A DNA stretch of 64,000 nt from Enterobacillus tribolii (GTDB lineage: Bacteria > Pseudomonadota > Gammaproteobacteria > Enterobacterales > Enterobacteriaceae), in assembly GCF_003363015.1 (NCBI RefSeq), contig NZ_QRAP01000009.1, positions 123,002 through 187,001 on the forward strand, given 5' to 3'. Position numbers and translations under genes: made by a program. The stretch's first letter is position 1. Each line of letters begins with the position of its first letter. The notes under the pieces are model-generated. The model was given only the letters and a program-made list of their open reading frames with translations, ran no database searches and was not told where the DNA came from. Shown here piece by piece: positions 27,860-37,395 of this stretch.

Positions 27860-28918
27860 TTATGGTGATTCTGACCGCACACGGGTAACGAATTGCAGCG
27901 CTTGCTCAACCACCTCAATGCCGGCGCCGGGCTTGTGGGCATTCTCGCTCAGATGCCGCCGCCACTGGCGCGCGCCGGGGATGCCCTGAAACAGGCCAAG
28001 GATATGGCGCGTGATATGCCCCAGATAAGTCCCCGCCGTCAGTTCCCGCTCAATATAAGGATACAGCGCCCGGATCACCGCAATGCTGTCAGGCTGCATG
28101 GCAGAAGAGGCGAACAGTTCGCGATCCACCTGCGCCAGAATGCCCGGATTTTGGTATGCCTCGCGCCCCACCATCACGCCGTCCAGATGCGCCAGATGAT
28201 TTTTGGCTTCCTCAATCGACTTCACCCCACCGTTGATGGCGATGGTCAAGTGCGGGAAATCTTTCTTCAACTGATATACCCGCGGGTAATCCAGCGGCGG
28301 GATCTCGCGGTTTTCCTTCGGCGAAAGGCCGGAGAGCCAGGCTTTGCGCGCATGGACGATGAAGGTATCGCATCCGCCCTGCTCCGCAACCGTAGAAATG
28401 AAGTCGCATAAAAATGCGTAGCTGTCCTGATCGTCGATACCGATGCGGGTTTTCACCGTAATCGGAATGGAAACCGCATCACGCATTGCTTTCACACAGT
28501 CAGCCACCAGTTGGGCTTCGCCCATCAGGCAGGCACCGAAACGGCCGTTTTGCACACGATCCGATGGGCAGCCAACGTTCAGGTTAACCTCATCATAGCC
28601 CCGCTGCTGCGCCAGCTGCGCGCAATGCGCCAGCGCGGCCGGATCGCTGCCGCCCAGTTGCAACGCCAGCGGATGCTCTTCTTCGCAGTAAGCCAGGTAG
28701 TCGCCTTTGCCGTGAATGATTGCGCCAGTGGTCACCATTTCGGTGTACAGCAAGGCCTGCTTGCTCAGCAAGCGGTGGAAGTAACGGCAGTGGCGATCCG
28801 TCCAGTCGAGCATCGGGGCGACAGAAAAGCGGTTAAGCGGGTATTTCCCCACGTTTTCTCCAGCGGTGTTGTCCGGTTGCAACGTTTTTTGCGGCTCTTG
28901 ATTAGGGTACATTTTCAT
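27860..28918 (-). CDS. dusA: tRNA-dihydrouridine synthase A
   Basis: FMN enzyme reducing uridine at positions 20/20a of tRNAs. 352 residues. Family start region [20 protein letters not shown]; catalytic cysteine C117 in [30 protein letters not shown] and the C-terminal RNA-binding part [15 protein letters not shown] match E. coli DusA. ATG 28918 (or the ATG two codons on) is used; the upstream TTG is not needed. It may lack a strong terminator. Confidence 0.95.
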   Translation of the reverse strand: MKMYPNQEPQKTLQPDNTAGENVGKYPLNRFSVAPMLDWTDRHCRYFHRLLSKQALLYTEMVTTGAIIHGKGDYLAYCEEEHPLALQLGGSDPAALAHCAQLAQQRGYDEVNLNVGCPSDRVQNGRFGACLMGEAQLVADCVKAMRDAVSIPITVKTRIGIDDQDSYAFLCDFISTVAEQGGCDTFIVHARKAWLSGLSPKENREIPPLDYPRVYQLKKDFPHLTIAINGGVKSIEEAKNHLAHLDGVMVGREAYQNPGILAQVDRELFASSAMQPDSIAVIRALYPYIERELTAGTYLGHITRHILGLFQGIPGARQWRRHLSENAHKPGAGIEVVEQALQFVTRVRSESP

Positions 28919-29207
28919 ACTTATCAACGAATTCGAAGCGCCCTTACGCGTTAAGCGGTCTGCGATGAAGGGCGGCGGAGGCGCAGTTTACCATAACAAA
29001 GCAAGCCGTTCCCATGCCTGCAGAACACCGGCTGCCTCCTGAATCCTTGCCCTGCACGCACTTCAATCCCCGCGATAATAGGCACGTTCCCTACTTTCTT
29101 TCCCGGCATTGCGTTACTCTTATTCTATGCCCCGCGGGGCTCTGCATCATACTGTAAACAAAAATGTACACGCTAAATAGTCCCGCTTGTTATTATCATT
29201 ATTGACC
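28919..29207. other. dusA / TetR-type regulator divergent region
   Basis: No gene seen. It includes a CCCGCGGGG palindrome near 29133. Promoters for both flanking genes must lie here, but no convincing hexamer pair was picked out. Confidence 0.4.
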
Positions 29208-29223
29208 TAGACCAACCGGTCTA
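29208..29223. promoter_or_regulatory. NemR-type operator upstream of its regulator gene
   Basis: TAGACC-AACC-GGTCTA, a perfect 6-bp dyad with 4-base spacing, identical in its arms to the operator known for E. coli NemR. It lies 15 bases before the regulator's start, which implies autoregulation. Confidence 0.75.
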
Positions 29224-29237
29224 CTAATATCTTTCAC

Positions 29238-29840
29238 ATGAACAAGACAACGACCGCGACCAACAATACCTGTGAACACATTCTGGATGTGGGCGAGAAG
29301 TTGATTCTCAACCTTGGCTTTACCGCCATGGGGCTGAATGAGTTGCTTGCCACCGCCGGAGTACCGAAGGGTTCGTTTTACCATTACTTCAAATCGAAAG
29401 AGAAGTTTGGTGAGGCGTTGCTTAATCGTTATTTCAGCGATTATGTCATTACGTCGAAAGAGCGGTTTGCGGATCCGAATAAAACACAGCGTCAGCATCT
29501 GCTGGATTACTTTTCGCTGTGGATGACCCAAAGCTGCCAGGCGGCCTGCCACAGCAAATGTCTGATGGTGAAATTGGCCGGTGAAGTCAGCGACTTGTCT
29601 GAAGTCATGCGTGAAGCGCTGGATCACGGCGTCACGCGCGTTATCGCCCAGCTCAGATCGAGCATTGAGGCCGGCGTGGAAGAAGGTTCATTAGCCATCG
29701 ATGAAACGCCAGAGCTGCTTGCCGACTCGATTTACTCTTTATGGCTGGGGGCAGCTTTACGGGCTAAGGTCAGCCGATCTGATGCTCCGTTTATCTCAGC
29801 CATGCAGCGTACGGAACGCTTGCTGAAGCCCATCGCATAG
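29238..29840 (+). CDS. TetR-family repressor, NemR-like
   Basis: 200 residues. N-terminal TetR helix-turn-helix: GFTAMGLNELLATAGVPKGS, then FYHYFKSKEKFGEALL. It follows E. coli NemR along its length. NemR's redox pair (Cys106 and Lys175, which form a reversible link under hypochlorite or electrophiles) appears as C108 in SKCLMVKLAGEV and K177 in LRAKVSR; C100 and C104 are extra. So it probably senses reactive chlorine or electrophiles. In E. coli NemR governs nemA and gloA; neither is next to this gene. Downstream are two small secreted proteins preceded by a variant operator. Confidence 0.8.
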   Translation: MNKTTTATNNTCEHILDVGEKLILNLGFTAMGLNELLATAGVPKGSFYHYFKSKEKFGEALLNRYFSDYVITSKERFADPNKTQRQHLLDYFSLWMTQSCQAACHSKCLMVKLAGEVSDLSEVMREALDHGVTRVIAQLRSSIEAGVEEGSLAIDETPELLADSIYSLWLGAALRAKVSRSDAPFISAMQRTERLLKPIA

Positions 29841-29920
29841 ACCGGCTTTATGCCCACATAACGAGAGTGACGGCTCCGAATGAGCCGGCCATTGTTAGGC
29901 ATTATTTTTTACCCAAAAAC

Positions 29921-29935
29921 TAGACGACCGGTCTA
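29921..29935. promoter_or_regulatory. Variant NemR-type operator upstream of the small secreted proteins
   Basis: TAGAC-GACCG-GTCTA, the same arms as the regulator's own operator but with the spacing one base shorter. It lies 45 bases before the first small gene, consistent with repression by the adjacent TetR protein. Confidence 0.6.
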
Positions 29936-29979
29936 ATAGATAGCCGGCCTGAAAATACTTTTTAGAGAGAGACAATATT

Positions 29980-30141
29980 ATGAAAACCATCGTAATCACC
30001 GCACTTATGGCTCTGACCCTGACCGGCTCTGCTTTCGCTCAGACTTTTTCTCAGATGACGCCGAGCGAGCAGCGCGCCACGGTTGTTAACCAACTGAATA
30101 ACGGCAGCGCCCAGGCTCATCAGATCGGACTGAACAAATAA
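29980..30141 (+). CDS. Small secreted protein 1, unknown family
   Basis: 53 residues with a clear signal peptide (MKTIVITALMALTLTGSAFA, cleavage after AFA), leaving about 33 residues: QTFSQMTPSEQRATVV, then NQLNNGSAQAHQ. A GAGAG ribosome site precedes the ATG. The mature part is nearly the same as the repeat unit found twice in the next gene, and the first 50 bases of the two genes are near-identical, so they arose by duplication. Predicted periplasmic; function unknown. I recognise no named family. It lies under the variant NemR-type operator. Confidence 0.75.
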   Translation: MKTIVITALMALTLTGSAFAQTFSQMTPSEQRATVVNQLNNGSAQAHQIGLNK

Positions 30142-30252
30142 GCGTTACGCCAGATAACCAGCACCGAATTTACGCATAACGAACGATAATCCGCGCCAGC
30201 GTGCTCATTACCGCCGTCGGGTGTCGCCGAAAAGATTAGAGAAGAGACTATT

Positions 30253-30552
30253 ATGAAAACCATCGCAATGACCGCACTTATCGCACTGACCCTGACCGGT
30301 TCCGCTTTTGCCCAGACTTTCTCACAGCTCAGCCCGGCAGAACAAAGCGCCCTGGCCTATTCCAACCATAACGGCACCGCTTACGAGCACCAGTTGATGG
30401 CAAAACAGAAACTGCAACAGGGGGGTATCGCCGCAGCAAAAGTTAACGGTAGCGCCACGTTCTCTCAATTGAGCGCACAGGATCAACGTGCCGCCGTGAT
30501 TAACGCTCTGAACAACGGTGATGCTTACGCACATCAGTCTGAAATCAAATAA
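30253..30552 (+). CDS. Small secreted protein 2, tandem-repeat relative
   Basis: 99 residues with signal peptide MKTIAMTALIALTLTGSAFA. The mature part has two copies of a roughly 30-residue unit: TFSQLSPAEQSALAYSNHNG, later TFSQLSAQDQRAAVINALNN, each ending in an NG-x-AY-x-HQ pattern, joined by a Lys/Gln/Ala-rich linker. No cysteines. Ribosome site AGAAGAG. It is 111 bases after the first small gene and ends at a strong terminator, so both may share one transcript. Function unknown. Confidence 0.8.
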   Translation: MKTIAMTALIALTLTGSAFAQTFSQLSPAEQSALAYSNHNGTAYEHQLMAKQKLQQGGIAAAKVNGSATFSQLSAQDQRAAVINALNNGDAYAHQSEIK

Positions 30553-30572
30553 TTATCGGCTTGTCCGTAAAG

Positions 30573-30612
30573 AACGGGCTGACAGCGGTTTGCGCTGTCA
30601 GCCCGTTTTCTC
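30573..30612 (+). terminator. Strong terminator after the small secreted proteins
   Basis: 14-bp stem (30573-30586 with 30594-30607), 7-base loop, then TTCTC. It ends the small-protein unit just before zur. Confidence 0.85.
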
Positions 30613-30687
30613 ATATCCGTACCGCATCGTTCGGTATGCCCTGCCAAACGTGATAAAATATCCTCAATTATCGGAGGAATTGACGTC

Positions 30688-31203
30688 ATGACCACAACAT
30701 CCACAGAACGATTGCTTGCACAGGCGGAGCAGATTTGTTTGCAGCGTAACGTCCGGCTGACCCCGCAACGCATGGAAGTCCTGCGGCTGATGTCGGTGCA
30801 ACACGGCGCCATCAGTGCCTATGATCTGCTCGATCTGCTGCGCGAAACCGAGCCTCAGGCCAAACCGCCGACCATCTACCGGGCGCTGGACTTCTTGCTG
30901 GAGCAGGGCTTCATCCACAAAGTCGAGTCCACCAACAGCTATGTGATGTGCCACCACCCGGAAGAACCCAGCCACACGTCGGCCCTGTTCATCTGCCATC
31001 GTTGCGGACAGGTAACGGAGCAGACTACCAGCGAAATTCAGGCGCATCTGGAAGCATTAGCGCAGAAGACAGGATTTACGCTGCGACACAGCGTGGTAGA
31101 AGCGCACGGATTGTGCGGCGAATGCAGCTCCGTAGAGTCCTGTCAGCAGCGGGAAACCTGCAACCACGACCACAGCGAACCTGAGCAACGTAAAAGACGA
31201 TAA
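30688..31203 (+). CDS. zur: Zinc uptake regulator
   Basis: Fur-family repressor that binds zinc and represses zinc importers. 171 residues, same length as E. coli Zur. The winged helix covers RLTPQRMEVLRLMS to YRALDFLLEQGF; metal-site residues CHHPEEPSHTS, FICHRCG, and the cysteine/histidine cluster at the C-terminus (GLCGEC, CQQRETCNHDH) are present. ATG 30688 after GGAGG. Convergent with dinF. Confidence 0.95.
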   Translation: MTTTSTERLLAQAEQICLQRNVRLTPQRMEVLRLMSVQHGAISAYDLLDLLRETEPQAKPPTIYRALDFLLEQGFIHKVESTNSYVMCHHPEEPSHTSALFICHRCGQVTEQTTSEIQAHLEALAQKTGFTLRHSVVEAHGLCGECSSVESCQQRETCNHDHSEPEQRKRR

Positions 31204-31251
31204 CCGCAGCGCATCATGGTACCGATGAATGCGCCGGGCAGGGATTTCCGT

Positions 31252-32568
31252 TTATGCCGCGCTGAACCAGGTTCCGGCCTTGTTATGCCGCCGCCAGATC
31301 ACCCACAGCGACAAACCACGCAGGCTGAGAAACACCGCCAGCGCCAGCCACAAGCCATGATTGCCCAACCAGGGCAGCGTGAGCAGCGTCAGCCCATACC
31401 CCAATGTGGCTACCACCATGCTGTTGCGCATTTGCGCACCGCGCGTAGCGCCGATGAACAAGCCGTCCAGCAAATAGCACCACACGCCGAGCAGCGGCAG
31501 CACCACCTGCCACGGCAGGAAGTGCATCGCCAGTTCCTGTAATGAAGAGATAGACGTCAGCAGCCGTATGATATGGCCGCCGAAAAGCGCATACGCCACA
31601 GAGAAACTCACCGCGACGAGCCCCGCCTGACGGCAGGCCGCCCGCCAGACTTTCCGCAACTGACGATCGTCACGCGCGCCATAGGCCTGACCGGAGTGCG
31701 CTTCCACGGCATACGCAAAACCATCCAGCGCATAGGCGGTGAAGGTCAGCAGGTTCATCAGCACCGCGTTGACCGCCACGACGTCGCTGCCCATACGGGC
31801 GCCCAGAATGGTCAGTGAAGAAAAGCAGAGTTGCAAAAGCAGGGAACGCAGCATGATATCGCGGTTCAGCGCCAGCACACGACGCAGGTTGCTGCGCCAG
31901 GCACCGCGGAAGTCGGCCGGCACCAGGCCGCGCAAACGCATCACGTGCCACACCAACCACAGCCCGAGCAGCAATGTGGCATATTCGGCAATCACCGTCG
32001 CCAGCGCCGCACCAGGCACTTTCCAGCCCAGCCCCATAACGAACAGCAGGTCCAGCCCGATATTCAGCACGTTGCCGACGATCAGCAGGATCACCGGCGC
32101 CCGCGCATACTGCACCCCGAGCAACCAACCGAGAATAACGAAATTCGCCAGCGCCGCCGGCGCACTCAGCCAACGAATCTGTAAAAACAGGTTGGCCTGC
32201 GCCAGCACGTCGGCATTGCCGCCGACCAGCCGCAGCGTCAGCGCAATCAGTGGTTCACGCAACGCCACGATAATCACGCCCGCCAGCACCGCCAGCATCA
32301 GCGGCTGCGCCAGCGCGCGCGCCATACCGGCTTTATCCCCGGCGCCGAACGCCTGCGCTGTCAGGCCGGTCGTGCTCATGCGTAAAAAAAGCAGCAGCAT
32401 GAACAGAAAGCTGGTCGCCATAGCGCCAATGGCAACGCCTCCCAGATAGACAGGGCTGTCGAGATGCCCGATGACCGCCGTGTCTACCAGGCCGAGCAGC
32501 GGAATCGTCACGTTGGACAAAATCATGGGGATAGCCAGTCGCCACAATGCTTTGTCAGTCTGATTCAC
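31252..32568 (-). CDS. dinF: DinF, MATE-family efflux protein
   Basis: Multidrug and toxic-compound extrusion transporter, 438 residues with about 12 membrane helices, in the SOS lexA-dinF operon. Start TDKALWRLAIPMILSNVTIP matches E. coli DinF; later VDTAVIGHLDSPVYLGG and YALDGFAYAVEAHSGQAYGA. GTG 32568 after AGGAG is the start. E. coli DinF is linked to protection from oxidative stress and bile salts. A hairpin before it may reduce read-through from lexA. Confidence 0.95.
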   Translation of the reverse strand: MNQTDKALWRLAIPMILSNVTIPLLGLVDTAVIGHLDSPVYLGGVAIGAMATSFLFMLLLFLRMSTTGLTAQAFGAGDKAGMARALAQPLMLAVLAGVIIVALREPLIALTLRLVGGNADVLAQANLFLQIRWLSAPAALANFVILGWLLGVQYARAPVILLIVGNVLNIGLDLLFVMGLGWKVPGAALATVIAEYATLLLGLWLVWHVMRLRGLVPADFRGAWRSNLRRVLALNRDIMLRSLLLQLCFSSLTILGARMGSDVVAVNAVLMNLLTFTAYALDGFAYAVEAHSGQAYGARDDRQLRKVWRAACRQAGLVAVSFSVAYALFGGHIIRLLTSISSLQELAMHFLPWQVVLPLLGVWCYLLDGLFIGATRGAQMRNSMVVATLGYGLTLLTLPWLGNHGLWLALAVFLSLRGLSLWVIWRRHNKAGTWFSAA

Positions 32569-32591
32569 GCTTGCTCCTGTTTCATGCCAAT

Positions 32592-32621
32592 AAAAAAACC
32601 ACCACCCCTATTATGGGGCGG
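32592..32621 (-). terminator. Terminator-like hairpin between lexA and dinF
   Basis: Read on the minus strand, 32621-32615 pairs with 32608-32602 (7 bp, one wobble), followed after three bases by seven U. It would attenuate dinF relative to lexA. Confidence 0.65.
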
Positions 32622-32664
32622 CAGTCATTATGAGATAACGCTCAGGGATAGAAAACGGAAAAGG

Positions 32665-33273
32665 TCAGAGCCAGTTACCGTTGCGGATCACGCCTACCGC
32701 CAGCCCCTCAATGGTAAAGTTCTGCTCGCGCAAATCCACCACGATCGGCTGGAACTCGCCGTTTTCCGGCAGAAGCTGAACGATGTTGCCCTGTTTTTTC
32801 AGGCGCTTAACGGTGACTTCGTCTTCGATACGCGCCACAACCACCTGGCCGTTGCGCACGTCCTGCGTTTTATGTACGGCAAGCAAATCGCCGTCAAGAA
32901 TACCAATGTCTTTCATCGACATGCCGTTAACCCGCAGCAAAAAATCCGCGTTAGGTTTGAACAGTGACGGATCGACCTGATAGTGGCCTTCAATATGTTG
33001 CTCCGCCAGCAGCGGCTCACCCGCCGCAACCTGGCCGATCAGCGGCAGGCCGTTGGCTTCTTCCATCAGTAAGCGGATGCCGCGTGAAGCGCCGGAAACA
33101 ATTTCAATCACGCCCTTGCGTTGCAGAGCCTTCAAATGCTCTTCCGCTGCGTTAGGGGAACGGAAACCCAGACGCTGAGCAATTTCCGCGCGTGTCGGCG
33201 GCATGCCGGTTTGCTCGATGTGATCACGAATCAGGTCATAGACCTGCTGCTGTCTGGCCGTTAATGCTTTCAT
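32665..33273 (-). CDS. lexA: SOS repressor LexA
   Basis: 202 residues, same length as E. coli. N-terminal winged helix ([20 protein letters not shown]). Self-cleavage site Ala84-Gly85 in QVAAGEP; catalytic Ser119 in VNGMSM and Lys156 in VTVKRL. RecA filaments trigger autocleavage, which derepresses the SOS genes. ATG 33273 after GGGGGCGGG. It is controlled by two LexA boxes directly upstream, and transcribed with dinF. Confidence 0.98.
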   Translation of the reverse strand: MKALTARQQQVYDLIRDHIEQTGMPPTRAEIAQRLGFRSPNAAEEHLKALQRKGVIEIVSGASRGIRLLMEEANGLPLIGQVAAGEPLLAEQHIEGHYQVDPSLFKPNADFLLRVNGMSMKDIGILDGDLLAVHKTQDVRNGQVVVARIEDEVTVKRLKKQGNIVQLLPENGEFQPIVVDLREQNFTIEGLAVGVIRNGNWL

Positions 33274-33281
33274 CCCGCCCC

Positions 33282-33318
33282 CTGTGCGTTTATACAGTCT
33301 TGCTGTGAGTATATACAG
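33282..33318 (-). promoter_or_regulatory. Two LexA boxes at the lexA promoter
   Basis: Minus strand CTGTATATACTCACAG (33318-33303) and CTGTATAAACGCACAG (33297-33282), the double-box arrangement of E. coli lexA. Confidence 0.9.
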
Positions 33319-33420
33319 GGAAAAGACAATTGAAAACCGGCAATTGCATAATACGGCGGGTTTTATGGCAAAAATCGTCTTTTATTTCGGAAAGGGTGCC
33401 TGCGGCATGCCCGTCCTTTC

Positions 33421-33786
33421 CTAAAGCAGACATTCCCACAGAATGCTGACCCATACGAACAGCGCCATGAAGATCGCCACAAATACCGCGGCCGATCCCA
33501 TATCCTTGGCGCGGCCGGATAAAACGTGGTGCTCGGGACCAATGCGATCCACCACCGCCTCGATCGCGCTGTTGACGATCTCCAGCATCAGGATCAGCGC
33601 CACAGAGCCGATCAGCAAGATGCGCTCCACTACCGACACATCAAGCCAGGCGGCGATAATCACCGCAGCCACCAGCAGGCATGACTCCTGACGAAACGCC
33701 GCTTCATTCTGCCACGCCTGTTTCAGCCCCTTGAGAGAGTACCCTGTGGCTTTCACGATCCGCTCAAATCCGGTTGCTTTATTCAT
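33421..33786 (-). CDS. dgkA: Diacylglycerol kinase
   Basis: Small trimeric inner-membrane kinase recycling diacylglycerol to phosphatidic acid. 121 residues (E. coli 122). The signature EIVNSAIEAVVDRIG (metal and ATP site), AKDMGSAAVFVAI and three membrane helices are present. Divergent from plsB, with 127 bases between them, as in other enterobacteria. Confidence 0.96.
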   Translation of the reverse strand: MNKATGFERIVKATGYSLKGLKQAWQNEAAFRQESCLLVAAVIIAAWLDVSVVERILLIGSVALILMLEIVNSAIEAVVDRIGPEHHVLSGRAKDMGSAAVFVAIFMALFVWVSILWECLL

Positions 33787-33913
33787 TGTATATCCATCTA
33801 AAAATTAGAAGTCGCGGCAATTTTAGCGCGTTACCGTTGTCTCATCACCACAGATCTCTGTGTGGTAATCTGGTATTCTTGCCGCGCACAGCTAATAAGA
33901 GGCTTTTCGTTTT

Positions 33914-36394
33914 ATGTCCGCCTGGCGTAAATTTTTACTCAATATCCTGAAATTACCCATCAACCTGTTGGTGCGGGGTAAGGCTATTCCCGCCGATCCC
34001 GTGGTTGAGCTGAATCTGGACACCACCCGTCCGGTGCTGTATGTCCTGCCTTATGACTCCAAAGCAGACCTGCTGACGCTGCGTAAGCGTTGCCTGGCGC
34101 TGGAGCTTCCCGACCCGCTGGAAGCCAACGACATTGACGGCCATCTGCTGCCCCGCCACGTCTTCATTGACCGCGGGCCACGCGTATTCCGCTATTACGC
34201 GCCGAAGCCGGAGTCGGTGAAGCTGTTTCATGAGTATCTCGATCTGCACCGCAACAATCCGGCGCTGGATATCCAGATGCTGCCGGTATCGGTGATGTTC
34301 GGCCGCTCTCCGGGCCGTGAAGGGCACGAACCTTCCCAAACGCCGCCGCTGCGCCTGCTTAACGGTATTCAGAAATTCTTTGCGATCATCTGGCTGGGAC
34401 GCGACAGCTTCGTGCGTTTCTCCACCACGGTTTCCCTGCGCTACATGGCGAATGAGCACGGCACCGATAAAACCATCGCGCAGAAACTGGCGCGCGTGGC
34501 GCGCATGCACTTCTCCCGCCAGCGTCTGGCGGCGGTAGGGCCGCAGTTGCCGGATCGTCAGGCGCTGTTCAACAAGCTGCTGGCGTCCAAGGCCATTGAA
34601 AAAGCCGTGGAAGACGAAGCGCGCACGAAGAAAATTTCCCGCGAGAAAGCCCAGCAGAACGCGATCGTCCTGATGGAAGAGATCGCGGCGAACTTTACCT
34701 ACGAAGCGGTGCGGCTGACCGATCGCGTATTAAGCTGGACCTGGAACCGCCTGTACCAGGGGATTAACGTCCATAACGCCGAGCGCGTGCGTCAGTTGGC
34801 GCAGGACGGTCACGAAATCGTCTATGTGCCCTGCCACCGCAGCCACATGGATTACCTGCTGCTGTCTTACGTGCTGTATCACCAGGGGCTGGTGCCGCCG
34901 CACATCGCCGCCGGCATCAACCTGAACTTCTGGCCCGCCGGGCCGATCTTCCGCCGCCTGGGCGCATTCTTTATCCGCCGTACTTTTAAAGGCAACAAGC
35001 TTTATTCCACAGTGTTCCGTGAATATCTCGGCGAGCTGTTCAGCCGCGGCTATTCCGTTGAATATTTTATGGAAGGTGGTCGTTCACGCACCGGTCGTTT
35101 GCTGGAGCCGAAAACCGGCACGCTGGCCATGACGCTGCAGGCGATGTTGCGCGGCGGCAAACGCCCGATCACGCTGGTGCCGGTTTATATCGGTTACGAA
35201 CACGTCATGGAAGTGGCGACCTACGCCAAGGAACTGCGCGGCGCGGCCAAAGAGAAAGAGAGCCTGCCGCAGATGGTGCGCGGCCTGCGTAAGCTGCGTA
35301 ATCTGGGCCAGGGCTACGTGAACTTCGGCGAACCGATTCCGCTGAACGCCTGGCTGAACCATCAGGTGCCCAACTGGCGCGAAGCCATCGATCCGATTGA
35401 AGCCCAGCGCCCGAGCTGGCTGACGCCCAGCGTCAACGCCATCGCCAATCAGGTGATGGTCAACATCAACAAATCCGCCGCCGCCAACGCCATGAACCTC
35501 TGTTCCACCGCGTTGCTGGCTTCACGGCAGCGGGCGCTGACCCGTGAGCAGTTGCTGGAACAGTTGGAGTGTTACCTGCAACTGCTGCGCAATGCGCCTT
35601 ATGCCGCCGACGCCACCGTGCCGGCGCTCAGCGCCGAGGCGCTGCTGGAGCACGCCCTGAAAATGGGTAAGTTTGAGGTTGAGAAAGATAACTTCGGCGA
35701 TCTGATCATCCTGCCGCGCGAGCAGGCAGTGCTGGTGACTTACTACCGTAACAACATCCAGCACATGCTGATCCTGCCTTCGCTGATTGCCAGCATCGTC
35801 ATGCATCACGGGCGTATCTCGCGCACCGAGCTGCTGCGTCAGATCGATTTGCTCTATCCGATGCTGAAGGAAGAGCTGTTCCTGTATTACGACCGTAAGG
35901 ATCTGGAACAGGTTCTGGCGCCGGTGGTTCTTGAGCTGGCGCGCCAGCAACTGGTGTTCACCGAAGGCGATGAGCTGGTAATGAATCCCCAGCGTATCCG
36001 TCCGTTGCAGCTGATGGCCGCAGGCGTACGCGAAACCCTGCAACGCTACGCGATCACCTTCTCATTGCTCAGCGCCAACCCAAGCATCAACCGCGGCGCG
36101 CTGGAAAAAGAGAGCCGCATCATGGCGCAGCGTCTGTCGGTACTGCACGGCATCAACGCGCCGGAGTTCTTCGACAAAGCCGTGTTCGCCACTCTGGTCA
36201 ACACCCTGCGCGCCGAAGGCTACATCAACGATATCGGCGATGCGATCCGTGAGCACACGCTGGAAGTCTATAATCTGCTGGTCGCCCTGCTGACCCCGGA
36301 AGTTAAACTGACGATTGAAAGCGCCAGCATCCCGGCCACGGAGGTCGCTTCTGGCGACGACGGAGAAAAAGCCGCGGATGCCCGCGCGAATTAA
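33914..36394 (+). CDS. plsB: Glycerol-3-phosphate 1-O-acyltransferase
   Basis: Membrane-associated enzyme making lysophosphatidic acid, first step of phospholipid synthesis. 826 residues (E. coli 807). The acyltransferase motif HRSHMD is at 308-313; further blocks [30 protein letters not shown] and [12 protein letters not shown] follow. ATG 33914 is preceded by a GAGG-type site 10 bases away. The C-terminal tail is about 15 residues longer than in E. coli and Ala/Asp-rich. Confidence 0.97.
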   Translation: MSAWRKFLLNILKLPINLLVRGKAIPADPVVELNLDTTRPVLYVLPYDSKADLLTLRKRCLALELPDPLEANDIDGHLLPRHVFIDRGPRVFRYYAPKPESVKLFHEYLDLHRNNPALDIQMLPVSVMFGRSPGREGHEPSQTPPLRLLNGIQKFFAIIWLGRDSFVRFSTTVSLRYMANEHGTDKTIAQKLARVARMHFSRQRLAAVGPQLPDRQALFNKLLASKAIEKAVEDEARTKKISREKAQQNAIVLMEEIAANFTYEAVRLTDRVLSWTWNRLYQGINVHNAERVRQLAQDGHEIVYVPCHRSHMDYLLLSYVLYHQGLVPPHIAAGINLNFWPAGPIFRRLGAFFIRRTFKGNKLYSTVFREYLGELFSRGYSVEYFMEGGRSRTGRLLEPKTGTLAMTLQAMLRGGKRPITLVPVYIGYEHVMEVATYAKELRGAAKEKESLPQMVRGLRKLRNLGQGYVNFGEPIPLNAWLNHQVPNWREAIDPIEAQRPSWLTPSVNAIANQVMVNINKSAAANAMNLCSTALLASRQRALTREQLLEQLECYLQLLRNAPYAADATVPALSAEALLEHALKMGKFEVEKDNFGDLIILPREQAVLVTYYRNNIQHMLILPSLIASIVMHHGRISRTELLRQIDLLYPMLKEELFLYYDRKDLEQVLAPVVLELARQQLVFTEGDELVMNPQRIRPLQLMAAGVRETLQRYAITFSLLSANPSINRGALEKESRIMAQRLSVLHGINAPEFFDKAVFATLVNTLRAEGYINDIGDAIREHTLEVYNLLVALLTPEVKLTIESASIPATEVASGDDGEKAADARAN

Positions 36395-36415
36395 TCCGTA
36401 GCCATCCAGAAACGT

Positions 36416-36446
36416 AAAGACCCGCCATCAGCGACGGGTCTTTTTT
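36416..36446 (+). terminator. Terminator after plsB
   Basis: 9-bp stem (36416-36424 with 36435-36443) ending in six T. 22 bases after the plsB stop. Confidence 0.85.
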
Positions 36447-36525
36447 ATTTGCGGGTCATAACGATAGGGGTCAGAAAGACAAAATGCACCAGGGTGCGGA
36501 ATGCCCCCTGTAAGTCCTCTCTAAC

Positions 36526-37383
36526 CTAAACGCCCACCGCCATCGCAATGCCGATAAACAACACCAGTCCGGCATAGTTATTATTCATAAACGCCTGAAA
36601 GCACGGCATCCGTTCCCGCTGCGCAATCAGCCGTTGCTGATGAATGAACAGCGCGCCGGCCAGCAAAATGCCCCAGTAGTACGCACCACTGAGCTGGTTC
36701 AGATACCCGACCCAGACCATCAGCAGCACCGTCGCCAGTTGCAGCAATCCGATGATCAGCTTGTCGTGGCGCCCGAACAGAATCGCCGTCGACTTAATGC
36801 CGATCCGCAGGTCATCATCCCGGTCCACCATCGCGTACTGCGTGTCGTACGCCACCGTCCAGCAGATATTCGCCAGGAACAACAGCCAGCAACTCAGCGG
36901 CAGACTCTCGCTGACGGCAGCATACGCCATCGGGATCGACCAGCCAAACGCCATACCCAGCACCACCTGCGGCAGGTTGGTCACCCGTTTCATAAACGGG
37001 TAGACCCAGGCCAGCGCCAGCGCCGCCACCGACAGCCAGATGGTCATTGCGTTCAGCGTCAGCACCAGGCAGAACGACAGCAGCACCAGCAGCACGAACA
37101 GCCATTTGCTCTCTTTTTCACTCACCGCGCCGCTCGGCAGCGGACGCTGGCAGGTACGCTTAACGTGACCATCAAAATGGCGGTCGGCGAAATCATTCAC
37201 CACGCATCCCGCCGCACGCATCGAGAACACGCCGATAGTGAACACTAACAACATTTTCAGGCTGGGGATCTCTTTTCCCGCCAGCCACAGCGCCCAGTAT
37301 GTCGGCCAGAGTAACAGCAGAGAACCAATCGGCTTATCAATGCGCATCAACCGGCAATAAGCCAACAGCTTGGTCTTGGTCAC
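36526..37383 (-). CDS. ubiA: 4-hydroxybenzoate octaprenyltransferase
   Basis: Integral membrane prenyltransferase of ubiquinone synthesis. 285 residues (E. coli 290). The two Mg/diphosphate motifs are visible: NDFADRHFD (about 63-71) and DRDDDLRIG. Multiple membrane helices. The start is GTG 37383 with a GGAGGGAG ribosome site. It follows ubiC after 12 bases; operon. Confidence 0.96.
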   Translation of the reverse strand: MTKTKLLAYCRLMRIDKPIGSLLLLWPTYWALWLAGKEIPSLKMLLVFTIGVFSMRAAGCVVNDFADRHFDGHVKRTCQRPLPSGAVSEKESKWLFVLLVLLSFCLVLTLNAMTIWLSVAALALAWVYPFMKRVTNLPQVVLGMAFGWSIPMAYAAVSESLPLSCWLLFLANICWTVAYDTQYAMVDRDDDLRIGIKSTAILFGRHDKLIIGLLQLATVLLMVWVGYLNQLSGAYYWGILLAGALFIHQQRLIAQRERMPCFQAFMNNNYAGLVLFIGIAMAVGV

Positions 37384-37395
37384 GACTCCCTCCCG

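Noticed and set aside
29873..29890. GGCTC/GAGCC hairpin as terminator of the NemR-like gene
   Set aside because: The stem is only 5 bp and the T-run lies about 20 bases away, so support is weak.
33842..33882. Dyad CACAGA-TC-TCTGTG between dgkA and plsB as a regulator site
   Set aside because: Short dyad with no matching consensus that I could name; left out of the feature list.
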